Shown here: positions 49,678 through 57,484 of the stretch, one piece after another | Position numbering within the stretch: position 1 is the stretch's first letter | Layout of the letters: each line of letters begins with the position of its first letter | NCBI GenBank assembly: GCA_902363335.1 | Contig: CABIZV010000006.1 | Span: 289,284-353,283 of the forward strand | Source of the DNA: Enterobacteriaceae bacterium | GTDB taxonomy: Bacteria; Pseudomonadota; Gammaproteobacteria; Enterobacterales; Enterobacteriaceae | Length of the DNA stretch: 64,000 nt | Reading direction: 5' to 3' | Notes under the pieces: generated by a model | What the model saw: the letters and a program-made list of their open reading frames with translations, nothing else | The model's database searches: none | Told to the model about the DNA's origin: nothing | Position numbers and translations under genes: made by a program

Positions 49678-52079
49678 TGCGCGTCTCCTGATGCGGTGAC
49701 CTGAATTTCATTGCCCACCAGCGTCGGAAACGCGGCGGCTTTGCCGTTGTGCTGGCAGTTGCCCTGTTCGTCGAGCTGCATCAGCGTGTGCTGGCTATCC
49801 ATCACCCGCGCGACGTCGCCTTGATGTTCAATGCGCAGCGCCTGAACGTGCTGGCAGAAGGCGCTAAAATCACCTTCGCCCACCTCTAGCCACCACGCCA
49901 CGTTACGGCCTTCGGCACGGACTTCATTACCCAGAACGGTCAACGGCTGCGAGCACAGCACGGCGGCAAAGGCGTTACCCGCCCGTACCACCACGCCCTG
50001 CGCCAGCGGGTGCACTTCATCAAAGGCTTCAGCGTGAAGATGCAGGTGCGTCCAGCCCAGCGCATCACGCTCGTCCAGTTGCCACAGCAGCATCGCCTGG
50101 TTTTCAACTTGCATCACGCGCGGCAACACGCCGTTGCCTGCCCAGAAGGAGGGACGCGCTTCGCTGCCCGGCGTGACGTCGCCCGGATGGTTTACCCACA
50201 GTCGGGCATCGGGACGCGCGGCAAACTGCACATCAACCAGATGCTGCTGATGCCCACGCTCGCCGCTGTGGTGATCCACACAGCTTGAAAGGCTGACCGC
50301 GGGCTGCTTCCACGCCACAATGTTGCCGCCGCCGCACGCGTAGTGGGCGTTTAGCGCACCGTGGGTTAAGCGGGCATAGCGCACGGATTCTGCGGGCGGC
50401 ACGTAGTCGCTCAGGCAGAAGAACGGCAGCGAGGCGCACTTGCGGTTAAGGTGTCCGCCGCCCCAGGCCACATGACCGAAGGCGGAAAGCTCGGTCAGCG
50501 AGCTTGCCAGTAACTCTTTTTCATAGACGCGGCCCATGGTGCCTGCGGCGATGCCGGACTGGTAATGCAGCGCGCTGGTCTGCATCAGGCGATCGATAAG
50601 CCGCTGCGCGCGCTGGCGCAAGGAGGCATCATCGGCCAACTGGTAGAGCGCAAACAGGCCGATATAGTCCACCGGGTAGTACGGCGCGGAGTTCCATTCC
50701 ACAAACCCTTGCTGTTCTACGGCGTCGAACCAGCGCTGCAAACGCTGAGTGGCGATGACCTGCTGCTCACGGCCACGACGCCCTGAGGCGGTAAACAGCG
50801 CATCCGGGAACATCTGGCCTGCGAGATACTGGGCTGTATGGAAACACAACGCGTGATTCTCGCTCCAGTACCACATCACATCGTTGCCCAGTTCGTCGTA
50901 CCAGTAGCGGTAGCCGACGATAGCGCAGCGCACGCGTTTCCACAGTACCGCCGGGAAGTGTTCGCCGTGGAAGTCATGCCAGATCCACAGGAGCGGCACC
51001 ATCGAGAAGTCCGAGCAGTCCTGGCGCGCACTGATGCGCTGGAGTGTGCTGATTAACAGTTCCTGAGCCTGCGGGCCGCCGCAGTCCGTATGCAGCATCG
51101 CCAGCAAGCGCCCGGTACGCGGTACGCCGTGTTGAGCGATATAGCTGAGCGCCTCACGCTTGCGGATTTCAAGCACGCCCTCGCCGCCGGGCAAAGCCTC
51201 CATGATGGTGATACTCACATTTCGGCTCATGGTCACCGCCCCGATGGTGGCGGTGAGTTCAAGGCGGTAGTGGCCCATGCCAAGGCTTGCCAGGAGCGGG
51301 AGCGTCAGACCGTTTTTACCGGTCATCAGCATGCCGAAATCCAGCGGACAGGTCTTAATACAATCATTGCCGAGGCTGTAGACGGCTCCGCGCAGCTTCA
51401 GACTGACGTCGGCCTGGCACGAGAGTGAAAGCTGCTGATGCGCAGCGGTTACCGTTGCCGGAAGCGAATCCATAAACGCCTGGAGCGCATCAATATCGCT
51501 ATCCTTGAGTTCTGGCAGCGTGGCTTCCAGCGGGATATCGCCCTGGTAAATCATACGGAAGGAAAAAATGGTATCGCGCTCAAACAGTTCATCAAGATGA
51601 ATCAGCAGCGCGTTGTCTCCGGCCTTTAGCGCAATCTTAATGGATGAGGTTTGCGGCGTGTTGCGCGTAAACGGCGTGAAACAGGCGGCCTGTACGCCAT
51701 TGGACCATAAGCGCACGCCGCCGCAGGTGGCAATCTCGAACGGATAATCGCCCGCGCTGGACGCATGTAGCGTCACGCGTAACCAGCGTTGAGCGTGGGT
51801 TGCCACCGTCTGCACGCCGGAAAAGGTCACGGTGTCGCCCGCACCGGTGTAGGTGACCATCGCCGCCGGTAAGGCACGCTCCGGCACAACCGTGCGCTTT
51901 GCGGCATCACGGCGGAAAATGCGCCGACAGAAAGAGTCCTGCGCCGGGCCTTTGCCGTTGGCAAAGTGATAATCCATCTCCGCGTCTACCGCTTCACCCG
52001 TGAAAAATTCGGCAAACCGCTCGTTATGGGGAGCCGAAACCGTAAAACGCGTCAGCGCGTCGCCCGCTACCAGCCTCAT
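49674..52079 (-). CDS. Large protein of unknown function, likely polysaccharide lyase/hydrolase
   Basis: I do not recognise this 801-residue protein as a named family. Three parts can be seen. Residues 1-180 form a beta-rich, jelly-roll-like accessory domain (SSAGDYPFEIATCGGVRLWSNGVQA, ALKAGDNALLIHLDELFERD). Residues of about 320-600 are helical with the toroid-like segment NDVMWYWSENHALCFHTAQYLAGQMFPDALF. The C-terminal ~200 residues form a beta-sandwich rich in His and Trp. The order helical toroid then beta-sandwich is that of heparinase/alginate-lyase-like enzymes. It has no signal peptide and is coupled to GH105, so it probably acts on uronate-containing oligosaccharides inside the cell. 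Activity is inference. Confidence 0.6.
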   Translation of the reverse strand: MRLVAGDALTRFTVSAPHNERFAEFFTGEAVDAEMDYHFANGKGPAQDSFCRRIFRRDAAKRTVVPERALPAAMVTYTGAGDTVTFSGVQTVATHAQRWLRVTLHASSAGDYPFEIATCGGVRLWSNGVQAACFTPFTRNTPQTSSIKIALKAGDNALLIHLDELFERDTIFSFRMIYQGDIPLEATLPELKDSDIDALQAFMDSLPATVTAAHQQLSLSCQADVSLKLRGAVYSLGNDCIKTCPLDFGMLMTGKNGLTLPLLASLGMGHYRLELTATIGAVTMSRNVSITIMEALPGGEGVLEIRKREALSYIAQHGVPRTGRLLAMLHTDCGGPQAQELLISTLQRISARQDCSDFSMVPLLWIWHDFHGEHFPAVLWKRVRCAIVGYRYWYDELGNDVMWYWSENHALCFHTAQYLAGQMFPDALFTASGRRGREQQVIATQRLQRWFDAVEQQGFVEWNSAPYYPVDYIGLFALYQLADDASLRQRAQRLIDRLMQTSALHYQSGIAAGTMGRVYEKELLASSLTELSAFGHVAWGGGHLNRKCASLPFFCLSDYVPPAESVRYARLTHGALNAHYACGGGNIVAWKQPAVSLSSCVDHHSGERGHQQHLVDVQFAARPDARLWVNHPGDVTPGSEARPSFWAGNGVLPRVMQVENQAMLLWQLDERDALGWTHLHLHAEAFDEVHPLAQGVVVRAGNAFAAVLCSQPLTVLGNEVRAEGRNVAWWLEVGEGDFSAFCQHVQALRIEHQGDVARVMDSQHTLMQLDEQGNCQHNGKAAAFPTLVGNEIQVTASGDAQ

Positions 52080-52214
52080 GTGACTTTCCTCAATGACTGC
52101 TTTGTATATGGGCGATATTTTCTGGAATGGCGCTGAAACACGCTACGAGCAAGAAGGGATGGCTTTACGGAACTGCCCGGTCATTCACACTCTGCTTTCG
52201 ACGGGAGATTAAAA

Positions 52215-52230
52215 CGTGATGACGATCACA
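52215..52230. promoter_or_regulatory. CRP site for the 801-residue gene
   Basis: CGTGA-TGACGA-TCACA matches the CRP consensus at nine of ten core positions, 135 bp upstream of the start at 52079. It suggests catabolite control of the uronide genes. Confidence 0.7.
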
Positions 52231-52253
52231 TCACAATATTGCACTTCACTCTC

Positions 52254-52284
52254 CAGGCCGGGAAAACTCACGTTTCCCGGCCTG
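52254..52284. terminator. Strong hairpin, possible terminator of the upstream gene
   Basis: CAGGCCGGGAAA / TTTCCCGGCCTG is a 12-bp perfect stem with a seven-base loop, 27 bases downstream of the stop of the 556-residue gene. No T run follows on the minus strand, so it may be an mRNA-stabilising hairpin. Confidence 0.5.
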
Positions 52285-52299
52285 AGCGTGGTTATCGAG

Positions 52300-52315
52300 T
52301 GTGATAGACATCACG
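52300..52315. promoter_or_regulatory. Second CRP-like site
   Basis: TGTGA-TAGACA-TCACG differs from consensus at one position and overlaps the stop codon of the 556-residue gene. It is 221 bp upstream of the 801-residue gene, too far for class I/II activation alone, so it may be auxiliary or fortuitous. Confidence 0.4.
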
Positions 52316-53981
52316 CTTTAAGCTGCGCCAGCTCGTGAGTCAGGCTGTCGGCGAGCATGCGTACGCGGGTGGGGTCGAACAAAACGTGCAGCCCCGGCGA
52401 GGCGTCCGGGTGTTGGGCGCAGAAGCTGTCCATCTCAGAAGCGCAGCGGTATAGCTCCTGAAGATTGACCTGGCAAATCTCGCGCATGCTCCAGCTGTTT
52501 TCCACAAGCCGTGCAAAATGCAGGGTGAAGAAGGCTTTTTGCGCGTGGCGGAACAGCAGGCAGTAGAGGTCAAAACCCTGCCACTCTTCTTGCCAGCGGC
52601 GGTGCAGCGAGAAAGGAAATGCGGCGCGTTCGGTAAACGCCAGCGCCTGCTCGCGCAGGGCAAGGGCCGCCTGCCAGGCGCGGTCTTTCTCTTCGGCAAT
52701 CAGCGACAAGTTACGGCCGGAAACGTCCACGTCACTGGCGCTGAAAAAAATGTCGCGTTCGGAACCCGGCAGCCAGTGGTTGCGATTGAGTTGCCCATAC
52801 AGGCTCCACACTGCCTGACCGTAGCTTTCCGGCACCTGGCTGTGGCGATGGAAAACGTGGTCGCGCACGTAGATTGCTTGATACAGCACCTGCCCGGCCT
52901 GGCTCAATAGCGCCTGGAATTCGTCAAACGTTGCGGCGTCGGGACGCCAGCCGTAGCATTCATCCAGCCAATGTGTGAGCAGCGTGGCAACGCTCAGATG
53001 TTCATCTTCCCGCGACAAAATCTGGCTACAGGCCACCAGATTACATTCGCTCAGCGTACCGATAACCCAGTGGTTATCGACGCCTTCCCAGCTGGTTTTG
53101 CACACCGCGCCGGTGATGGCGGAGTTACCTCGACACCACAGCAAACGTCCCTGGAGTTCATCAATACGCGGGAACGGCAGTACGCCCCAGCCCACCTCTT
53201 CCCCTACCAGATCCAGCTCCACCCACACATCGCGATCTTCGACATCGACCAGCGCCGGGTTATTGGGGAAGGTTGGCCAGAAGCGTTCTGGGGTGAGTTT
53301 GATGGACACCGAGACGCTTTCCGGCAACGTGCGAATCGCCTCCATCACGTTGCTGATATCGTGATTGCCCGCCGGGAAGGCGCGCAGCACCAGATGTTTA
53401 TTTTCCCGCATCACCGCCCGCGCCATGGCGCTAAAGCATTGGGTGTAGCGCGACAGGCTGCGAGGGTCGATATGCGGCGTCGGGTCATCCTGCCCGGTCA
53501 GCTCCCAGTTTGGACGCGAAACAGGCAGCAGGCCGTCGGTGTTGGAGAGCGCCACCAGCAAGCCGCTTATGGCCGGAATTTGTTGGCACAGCAAGGTGAG
53601 CTTGTCCGCCAGATACTGACACCAGAATTCGACGTCGAAACGGATGCTGCCATCTTTATCAATCAGTTGCGGGTGCGCCGCCAGCAGGTCTGCCGGGAAG
53701 CTGAGTTCTTTAGCCTGGAGGTAAAAGCGCAGTCCCTGCTTGTGGCAGTAACCGGCTAGGCGATTGAGGTAGACGCAGCGTGCGCGCTGCTGGCTGGAGA
53801 GACGGTCGTTGTACTGGTGTGGCGTGTAGCCTTTGGGCGAGACCAGCTTGTCGAACAGGTCGACCTGCCCGACAATCACGGTATTAAAATCATGGCGAGC
53901 GGCCCATTGCACCAGCTCACAGGCTTTATCCCAATTCCAGAACTCTTGATTATTCAGTTCCAGCGCACGCGTTTTCCACAT
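52311..53981 (-). CDS. TIM-barrel glycosidase-like protein of unknown specificity
   Basis: This 556-residue protein is not assigned to a family here. The N-terminal ~300 residues read like a beta/alpha barrel of a glycosidase: ARHDFNTVIVGQVDLFD, GLRFYLQAKELSFPADLLAAHPQ, ISGLLVALSNTDGLLP, HLVLRAFPAGNHD, VSVSIKLTPERFWP, DVWVELDLVGEE. These strands and acidic ends recall GH67 alpha-glucuronidase-like barrels. The C-terminal third is helical. ATG 53981 has a GGGAGAAG site; the longer frame to 54026 does not. It is on the same strand as the 801-residue and GH105 genes, which suggests a shared substrate. It has no signal peptide. Confidence 0.6.
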   Translation of the reverse strand: MWKTRALELNNQEFWNWDKACELVQWAARHDFNTVIVGQVDLFDKLVSPKGYTPHQYNDRLSSQQRARCVYLNRLAGYCHKQGLRFYLQAKELSFPADLLAAHPQLIDKDGSIRFDVEFWCQYLADKLTLLCQQIPAISGLLVALSNTDGLLPVSRPNWELTGQDDPTPHIDPRSLSRYTQCFSAMARAVMRENKHLVLRAFPAGNHDISNVMEAIRTLPESVSVSIKLTPERFWPTFPNNPALVDVEDRDVWVELDLVGEEVGWGVLPFPRIDELQGRLLWCRGNSAITGAVCKTSWEGVDNHWVIGTLSECNLVACSQILSREDEHLSVATLLTHWLDECYGWRPDAATFDEFQALLSQAGQVLYQAIYVRDHVFHRHSQVPESYGQAVWSLYGQLNRNHWLPGSERDIFFSASDVDVSGRNLSLIAEEKDRAWQAALALREQALAFTERAAFPFSLHRRWQEEWQGFDLYCLLFRHAQKAFFTLHFARLVENSWSMREICQVNLQELYRCASEMDSFCAQHPDASPGLHVLFDPTRVRMLADSLTHELAQLKA

Positions 53982-54060
53982 CGTCTTCTCCCTCACGCCA
54001 CCACGGCGAGCGGCTATTGTAAGCACAATTGGGGGAGAACAATCAGCGTCCTGAAGTGCG

Positions 54061-55122
54061 CTACTTCACAATAAAGCGCGTTGGGGCAAAACAGTTAAGC
54101 AGCCGATGGAGGATAAACACCATCGTCAGGGTCGCCAGCAATGAGACGGTGACGGAGGTCGCGCGGTAGAGATCGCTGAACACCAGGTCGCCGTCCGGCT
54201 GAAGATTCTGGCCGAACATAATGCCGATAGTGGTGATACTGGCAAAGCCCACGCCCGCCCCGACCTTTTCCATCACGTGCAGTCGCGCGCTGAACGCCAG
54301 ACCGAGGCCGATAAGCGGCATCATCAACAGCATATGGCTACTGTGATCATAGAGGATCAGCTGTACCACCAGAATATACAGGCAGGCTAGTACCACGCCC
54401 GCGACGCGCCAGATTGAGCTAATTACCGCGCCGCGATAGTGCATCGGGAAGAGAATCAGGATCCCGGCCATCAATGCAGAGAGGGAGTCGCTGAGATCGC
54501 TTATCTGGAAAATGACAAAGATGATCGTCGCCACCGTGCCGGAAAGCAGCGATTCATGGCGCACGCGGGCGTCGTCTTTTTCAATCAGCGGCTGCGGCTT
54601 ACGCGGCTCAACATCCGGGATCAGATAGTGCAGCAGCGCGCTCAACGCCACTGCCATAATGCTGGCTTCAATATTGGAAAATAATAGCGTATGCCAGTTT
54701 GCGGTTGAGTAGCTCATAAAGTTGAGCATCACGCTTTGGCACACCACGCCCATTGAGCCGAACAAAAACAGCGGCCCTTTGCTCATAAAACGAAATCGCA
54801 TCACATACAGAGCAAAAACCACCACCGTCATGATTACCGGCCATTGGCTAAGGTAGCCGATGATCAGCACCATTTCGAGACAGTTCAGCGAGGCGCTAAA
54901 GATGAACTGCTTGGCGATGTGGCGGTTAAACACCGGCACCAAAGACAGCAGCATTAGCGGATAAACCACAAAAAAGACGCCGTAGTGGGTGTCATAAAAC
55001 GTCGAGATGCTCAACGCTATCGTCCCGGCGATAGAAATGCGCATGGTCTGACGGAAATCATTCGCCGTGTAGACGATGTTTCCGTGAGGGGTAAAGACCT
55101 GCGCGAGGGTGTTAATAGACAT
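54061..55122 (-). CDS. DUF2955/FUSC-like inner-membrane efflux component
   Basis: This 353-residue integral membrane protein has about ten hydrophobic segments in two similar halves (about residues 30-170 and 200-345), as in FUSC/aromatic acid exporter-like proteins with DUF2955. The N-terminus FRQTMRISIAGTIALSIS and the repeated SDLSDSLSALMAGILILFP are visible. It overlaps the HlyD-type gene by 11 bases and would form the inner-membrane pore with it. Relatives in E. coli (AaeB-like) export aromatic acids. The substrate here is unknown. Confidence 0.8.
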   Translation of the reverse strand: MSINTLAQVFTPHGNIVYTANDFRQTMRISIAGTIALSISTFYDTHYGVFFVVYPLMLLSLVPVFNRHIAKQFIFSASLNCLEMVLIIGYLSQWPVIMTVVVFALYVMRFRFMSKGPLFLFGSMGVVCQSVMLNFMSYSTANWHTLLFSNIEASIMAVALSALLHYLIPDVEPRKPQPLIEKDDARVRHESLLSGTVATIIFVIFQISDLSDSLSALMAGILILFPMHYRGAVISSIWRVAGVVLACLYILVVQLILYDHSSHMLLMMPLIGLGLAFSARLHVMEKVGAGVGFASITTIGIMFGQNLQPDGDLVFSDLYRATSVTVSLLATLTMVFILHRLLNCFAPTRFIVK

Positions 55123-56179
55123 AGTGCAGCCAGCTAATCAGGTAAATTTGCAGGCCGGAGAAGAAGCGCGCAAAGGCGCCTTCGCTGTTGTACAGCTGTA
55201 CCGTTGCGCGAGCGCCGGTCGGCAGCGTTTTCTCCAGCGGTTCGTTTAAGGCCACGTGAATGCGCATACGCTGGGCGTCACGCACCCAGCGGGTGGATTG
55301 TTCCGGCTGCGACAGTTGACCATTTACCGCTTCCTGACCGGCGAGGATCCCGGCATCGCTGCTGGTCACTTTCGCCGCAAAAACTTTGCCTGGGAAGGCG
55401 TCAAATACCACTGCGGCATCGGTGCCCTGTTTGGTGTGGCGCAGGCTTTTTTCACGGAAATCCGCCACGATATCGGTTTGCTGGTTCACCACCGCCATCA
55501 CCGCGCTGCCCGCCGCCGCATACAGGCCAGGACTGAGTTGCAGGTTGCTGACGGTGCCATCCGCTTCGGCGCGAATTTTTGTCCAGCCGAGGTTTAACTG
55601 GGCTTCCTGGAGTGCCGTTTGCTGCTGCTGGAGCGTGACGTTGCGATTGTCATCGCGCTCACCGCGTTGAATTTGTAGGTTATGAATCGAGGCATGCAGC
55701 GCCGCCACCGATTGTTCGCTGGTCTGCCAGGTCGTACGCACTTTATCAAGATCCGCTTGGGAGACGTTTTGCATACTGCTTAATCGCTGGTAGCGATCGT
55801 AGGTAACCCGGTCGTTATGCGCGGTCAGCTGGGCGGTTTTCAGGTTCGCCTGCGCCGCCGAGATTTGCGCATCAAGCTGTTGATTACTTAACTTCGCCTG
55901 AGCCAGCGCCAGCGTTGCGGCATCGACTTTATTCTGGAACGGCGTCGGGTCGAGTTCATACAGCAGGTCGCCTTTCTTAACCTGGCTATTGTTATGCACA
56001 TAGACCTTCGACACGTAGCCGGACACGCGTGACGAAATCGGCGTCACGACGCGCATCACCGTGGAGTCCGGCGTGAGCGGGATCCAGATGTCGGCAACGA
56101 TGAAATAGACAAACATCAGCAGGAAAGAGGCAATACTGACCCTTACCCAGCGGGCAAATTTTTGTTCTGGCGTCATCAT
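55112..56179 (-). CDS. HlyD/EmrA-type membrane fusion protein
   Basis: This 355-residue periplasmic adaptor has one N-terminal membrane anchor (FLLMFVYFIVADIWIPL), a lipoyl half (ISSRVSGYVSKVYVHNNSQVKKGDLLYELD), a long coiled-coil hairpin rich in Q and A (about residues 85-190), the second lipoyl half (LGWTKIRAEADGTVSNLQLSPG) and a beta-barrel. It starts at one of two adjacent ATGs (56179 or 56176), four bases after the marR stop, and overlaps the DUF2955 gene. Together they form a two-component exporter reaching toward the outer membrane. Confidence 0.87.
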   Translation of the reverse strand: MMTPEQKFARWVRVSIASFLLMFVYFIVADIWIPLTPDSTVMRVVTPISSRVSGYVSKVYVHNNSQVKKGDLLYELDPTPFQNKVDAATLALAQAKLSNQQLDAQISAAQANLKTAQLTAHNDRVTYDRYQRLSSMQNVSQADLDKVRTTWQTSEQSVAALHASIHNLQIQRGERDDNRNVTLQQQQTALQEAQLNLGWTKIRAEADGTVSNLQLSPGLYAAAGSAVMAVVNQQTDIVADFREKSLRHTKQGTDAAVVFDAFPGKVFAAKVTSSDAGILAGQEAVNGQLSQPEQSTRWVRDAQRMRIHVALNEPLEKTLPTGARATVQLYNSEGAFARFFSGLQIYLISWLHYVY

Positions 56180-56183
56180 GGTG

Positions 56184-56651
56184 TTATTCGGTTTTATTAT
56201 TCTCGTCGCGGATAATCCGCAGATTGCAGGCAATGTGATTCAGCGTGTCGCTAAACTTCGCAAACTCGTCGGCGGGGATGCCATTGGAGACCTGGGTCTG
56301 GAAGGCTTCAATCACCTGAGTCAGGGTCTGGAGCACCGCCCGACCTTCGTCGGTAAGCGCTAGCAGGCGAATGCGCTTGTCATAAGGGGATACCGTGCGC
56401 AACAGATAGCCCTGTTGCTCCAGCAGCGTCAACGTTCGCATCAGCGGCGGCAGTTCAATGCCCTGCATCTCCGCCAGTTCACTGACTGAAACGTTTTCGC
56501 CCAGCTCATTCAGCTGCATCAGCACCGTCCAGCTGGACTGCGTAAGACCGGTGTCGGTGATCGCATTGTCGATAATGGAGCGCCATTGGCGTACAACCAT
56601 CGCCATGCGCATTCCCATTGGGCGGCGGGCAAACAGTTCTTCTTCAGTCAT
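56184..56651 (-). CDS. MarR/SlyA-family transcriptional regulator
   Basis: This 155-residue winged-helix repressor has the MarR core LTQSSWTVLMQLNELGENVSVSELAEMQGIELPPLMRTLTLLEQQGYLLRTVSPYDKRIRLLALTDEGRAVL, with the DKR wing motif. Start MTEEELFARRPMGMRM at 56651 has a GGAGAC site. The first gene of the marR-hlyD-DUF2955 operon (gaps 4 and overlap 11), it probably represses its own operon at the palindrome 30 bp upstream and responds to a phenolic ligand, as is usual for the family. Confidence 0.9.
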   Translation of the reverse strand: MTEEELFARRPMGMRMAMVVRQWRSIIDNAITDTGLTQSSWTVLMQLNELGENVSVSELAEMQGIELPPLMRTLTLLEQQGYLLRTVSPYDKRIRLLALTDEGRAVLQTLTQVIEAFQTQVSNGIPADEFAKFSDTLNHIACNLRIIRDENNKTE

Positions 56652-56680
56652 GGCAGTCTCCGTTTTTGTCGTATCACTAC

Positions 56681-56705
56681 GATAATACTTACCATGATAA
56701 CTATC
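56681..56705. promoter_or_regulatory. Candidate MarR operator
   Basis: This 25-bp imperfect palindrome has outer arms GATA / TATC and inner TTACCATGATAA, 29 bases upstream of the marR-type start. MarR proteins bind such 16-25 bp inverted repeats at their own promoters. Confidence 0.55.
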
Positions 56706-56746
56706 AAGGAACAAACGGGCTAAACCGCATGGATTGTACAATGTCC

Positions 56747-57103
56747 CTATTTTGCAGCGAGGTATTCCACGTCCATCGAGACACAGTCAACGAAGCCGAT
56801 GCGCGACAGCGTTTTTATTGGCCCTTTAGCCACAAACGGCACGCGATAATCATCATCTTCAATGGTAACTTCGCCGAAAATCAACTCAGGCGTCATTGTG
56901 CCAAGCGTACTTTTCTCACGATACCAATGGGGAAAACGGCCGCGTAAATAGTCATCCTTCACGCGTAATAGCGCTTTACGCGAAAAATCCGGGCGGCAGG
57001 CTGAAGTGGTATCAGGGAAGGTTTCATGGACGATAAAAACGATCGTGATACCCGCCGTCAGCAGGCTACAAAAGAGTACTGTCACGAGTAATGTTTTTTT
57101 CAT
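56747..57103 (-). CDS. Small exported or membrane-anchored protein, unknown
   Basis: This 118-residue protein starts MKKTLLVTVLFCSLLTAG, a signal peptide or single anchor (hydrophobic to about residue 27). The mature part has two cysteines (TSACRPDF and GFVDCVSMD) that could pair in the periplasm, and a hydrophilic middle (VKDDYLRGRFPHWYREKS). I do not recognise a family. The frame continues 26 codons upstream, but MKK with its hydrophobic run is the natural start. It is monocistronic, downstream of the divergent trpS2 leader region and tail to the marR promoter. Confidence 0.6.
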   Translation of the reverse strand: MKKTLLVTVLFCSLLTAGITIVFIVHETFPDTTSACRPDFSRKALLRVKDDYLRGRFPHWYREKSTLGTMTPELIFGEVTIEDDDYRVPFVAKGPIKTLSRIGFVDCVSMDVEYLAAK

Positions 57104-57326
57104 ACGGATCGTCAGTTTATTAAGTGAACGATGAATGAGGGGTGTATTCATTCTAGAAACGCATGAAATGATGTAAAGCAACTCGTTGGTATTGTTGAGT
57201 AAATTTCATAAAAATCGCTCAACGTAAAAGATGAGCACCCCGCCGTTAAGCGTATTTTTTGCGTGGAATCGCTGAGTCTTTTTTTATCGGTAGACAGGAT
57301 GAGCACTTTAGTGGCAGGATAAAAAG

Positions 57327-57380
57327 ATGAACATAAACGTGACCGTCCACCGCTGCAATCGTTGGTGGCTGCCTGATTAA
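57327..57380 (+). CDS. Leader peptide with tandem Trp codons, controls trpS2
   Basis: This 17-codon ORF reads MNINVTVHRCNRWWLPD and has an AGGA ribosome site seven bases before the ATG. Two adjacent TGG codons (57363-57368) sit near the end, as in trp operon leader peptides. The stop codon lies just before the segment that can form either an antiterminator or part of a pause hairpin. It is too short for standard gene callers. Coding by itself is not conserved evidence, but the match of Trp codons, RNA folds and a downstream Trp-tRNA synthetase is specific. Confidence 0.85.
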   Translation: MNINVTVHRCNRWWLPD

Positions 57381-57443
57381 CAGGCGGCAGGGTTAACGTT
57401 ACCTATTTTTTCAAAGCCGCCGAAAGGCGGCTTTGTTGTTTCT
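57368..57443 (+). promoter_or_regulatory. Tryptophan attenuator of trpS2
   Basis: Four complementary segments are present. Segment 1 GCTGCCTG (57368-57375) pairs with segment 2 CAGGCGGC (57381-57388). Segment 2 GGCGGC (57383-57388) can instead pair with segment 3 GCCGCC (57416-57421). Segment 3 CAAAGCCGCC (57412-57421) pairs with segment 4 GGCGGCTTTG (57426-57435) over loop GAAA, followed by a U-rich tail. This is the classic pause/antiterminator/terminator set, with the Trp codons at the edge of segment 1. Confidence 0.82.
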
Positions 57444-57484
57444 CAGTGGCGTCTTTCGGCTCAGTGCATTACAAGGAGTCACTG

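Noticed and set aside
54016..54029. ATTGTAAGCACAAT inverted repeat before the TIM-barrel gene
   Set aside because: Short five-base arms; could be an operator but is not distinguishable from chance by eye.
57299..57322. Seven-codon frame MSTLVAG before the Trp leader
   Set aside because: Too short, poor ribosome site and no regulatory codons; treated as chance.
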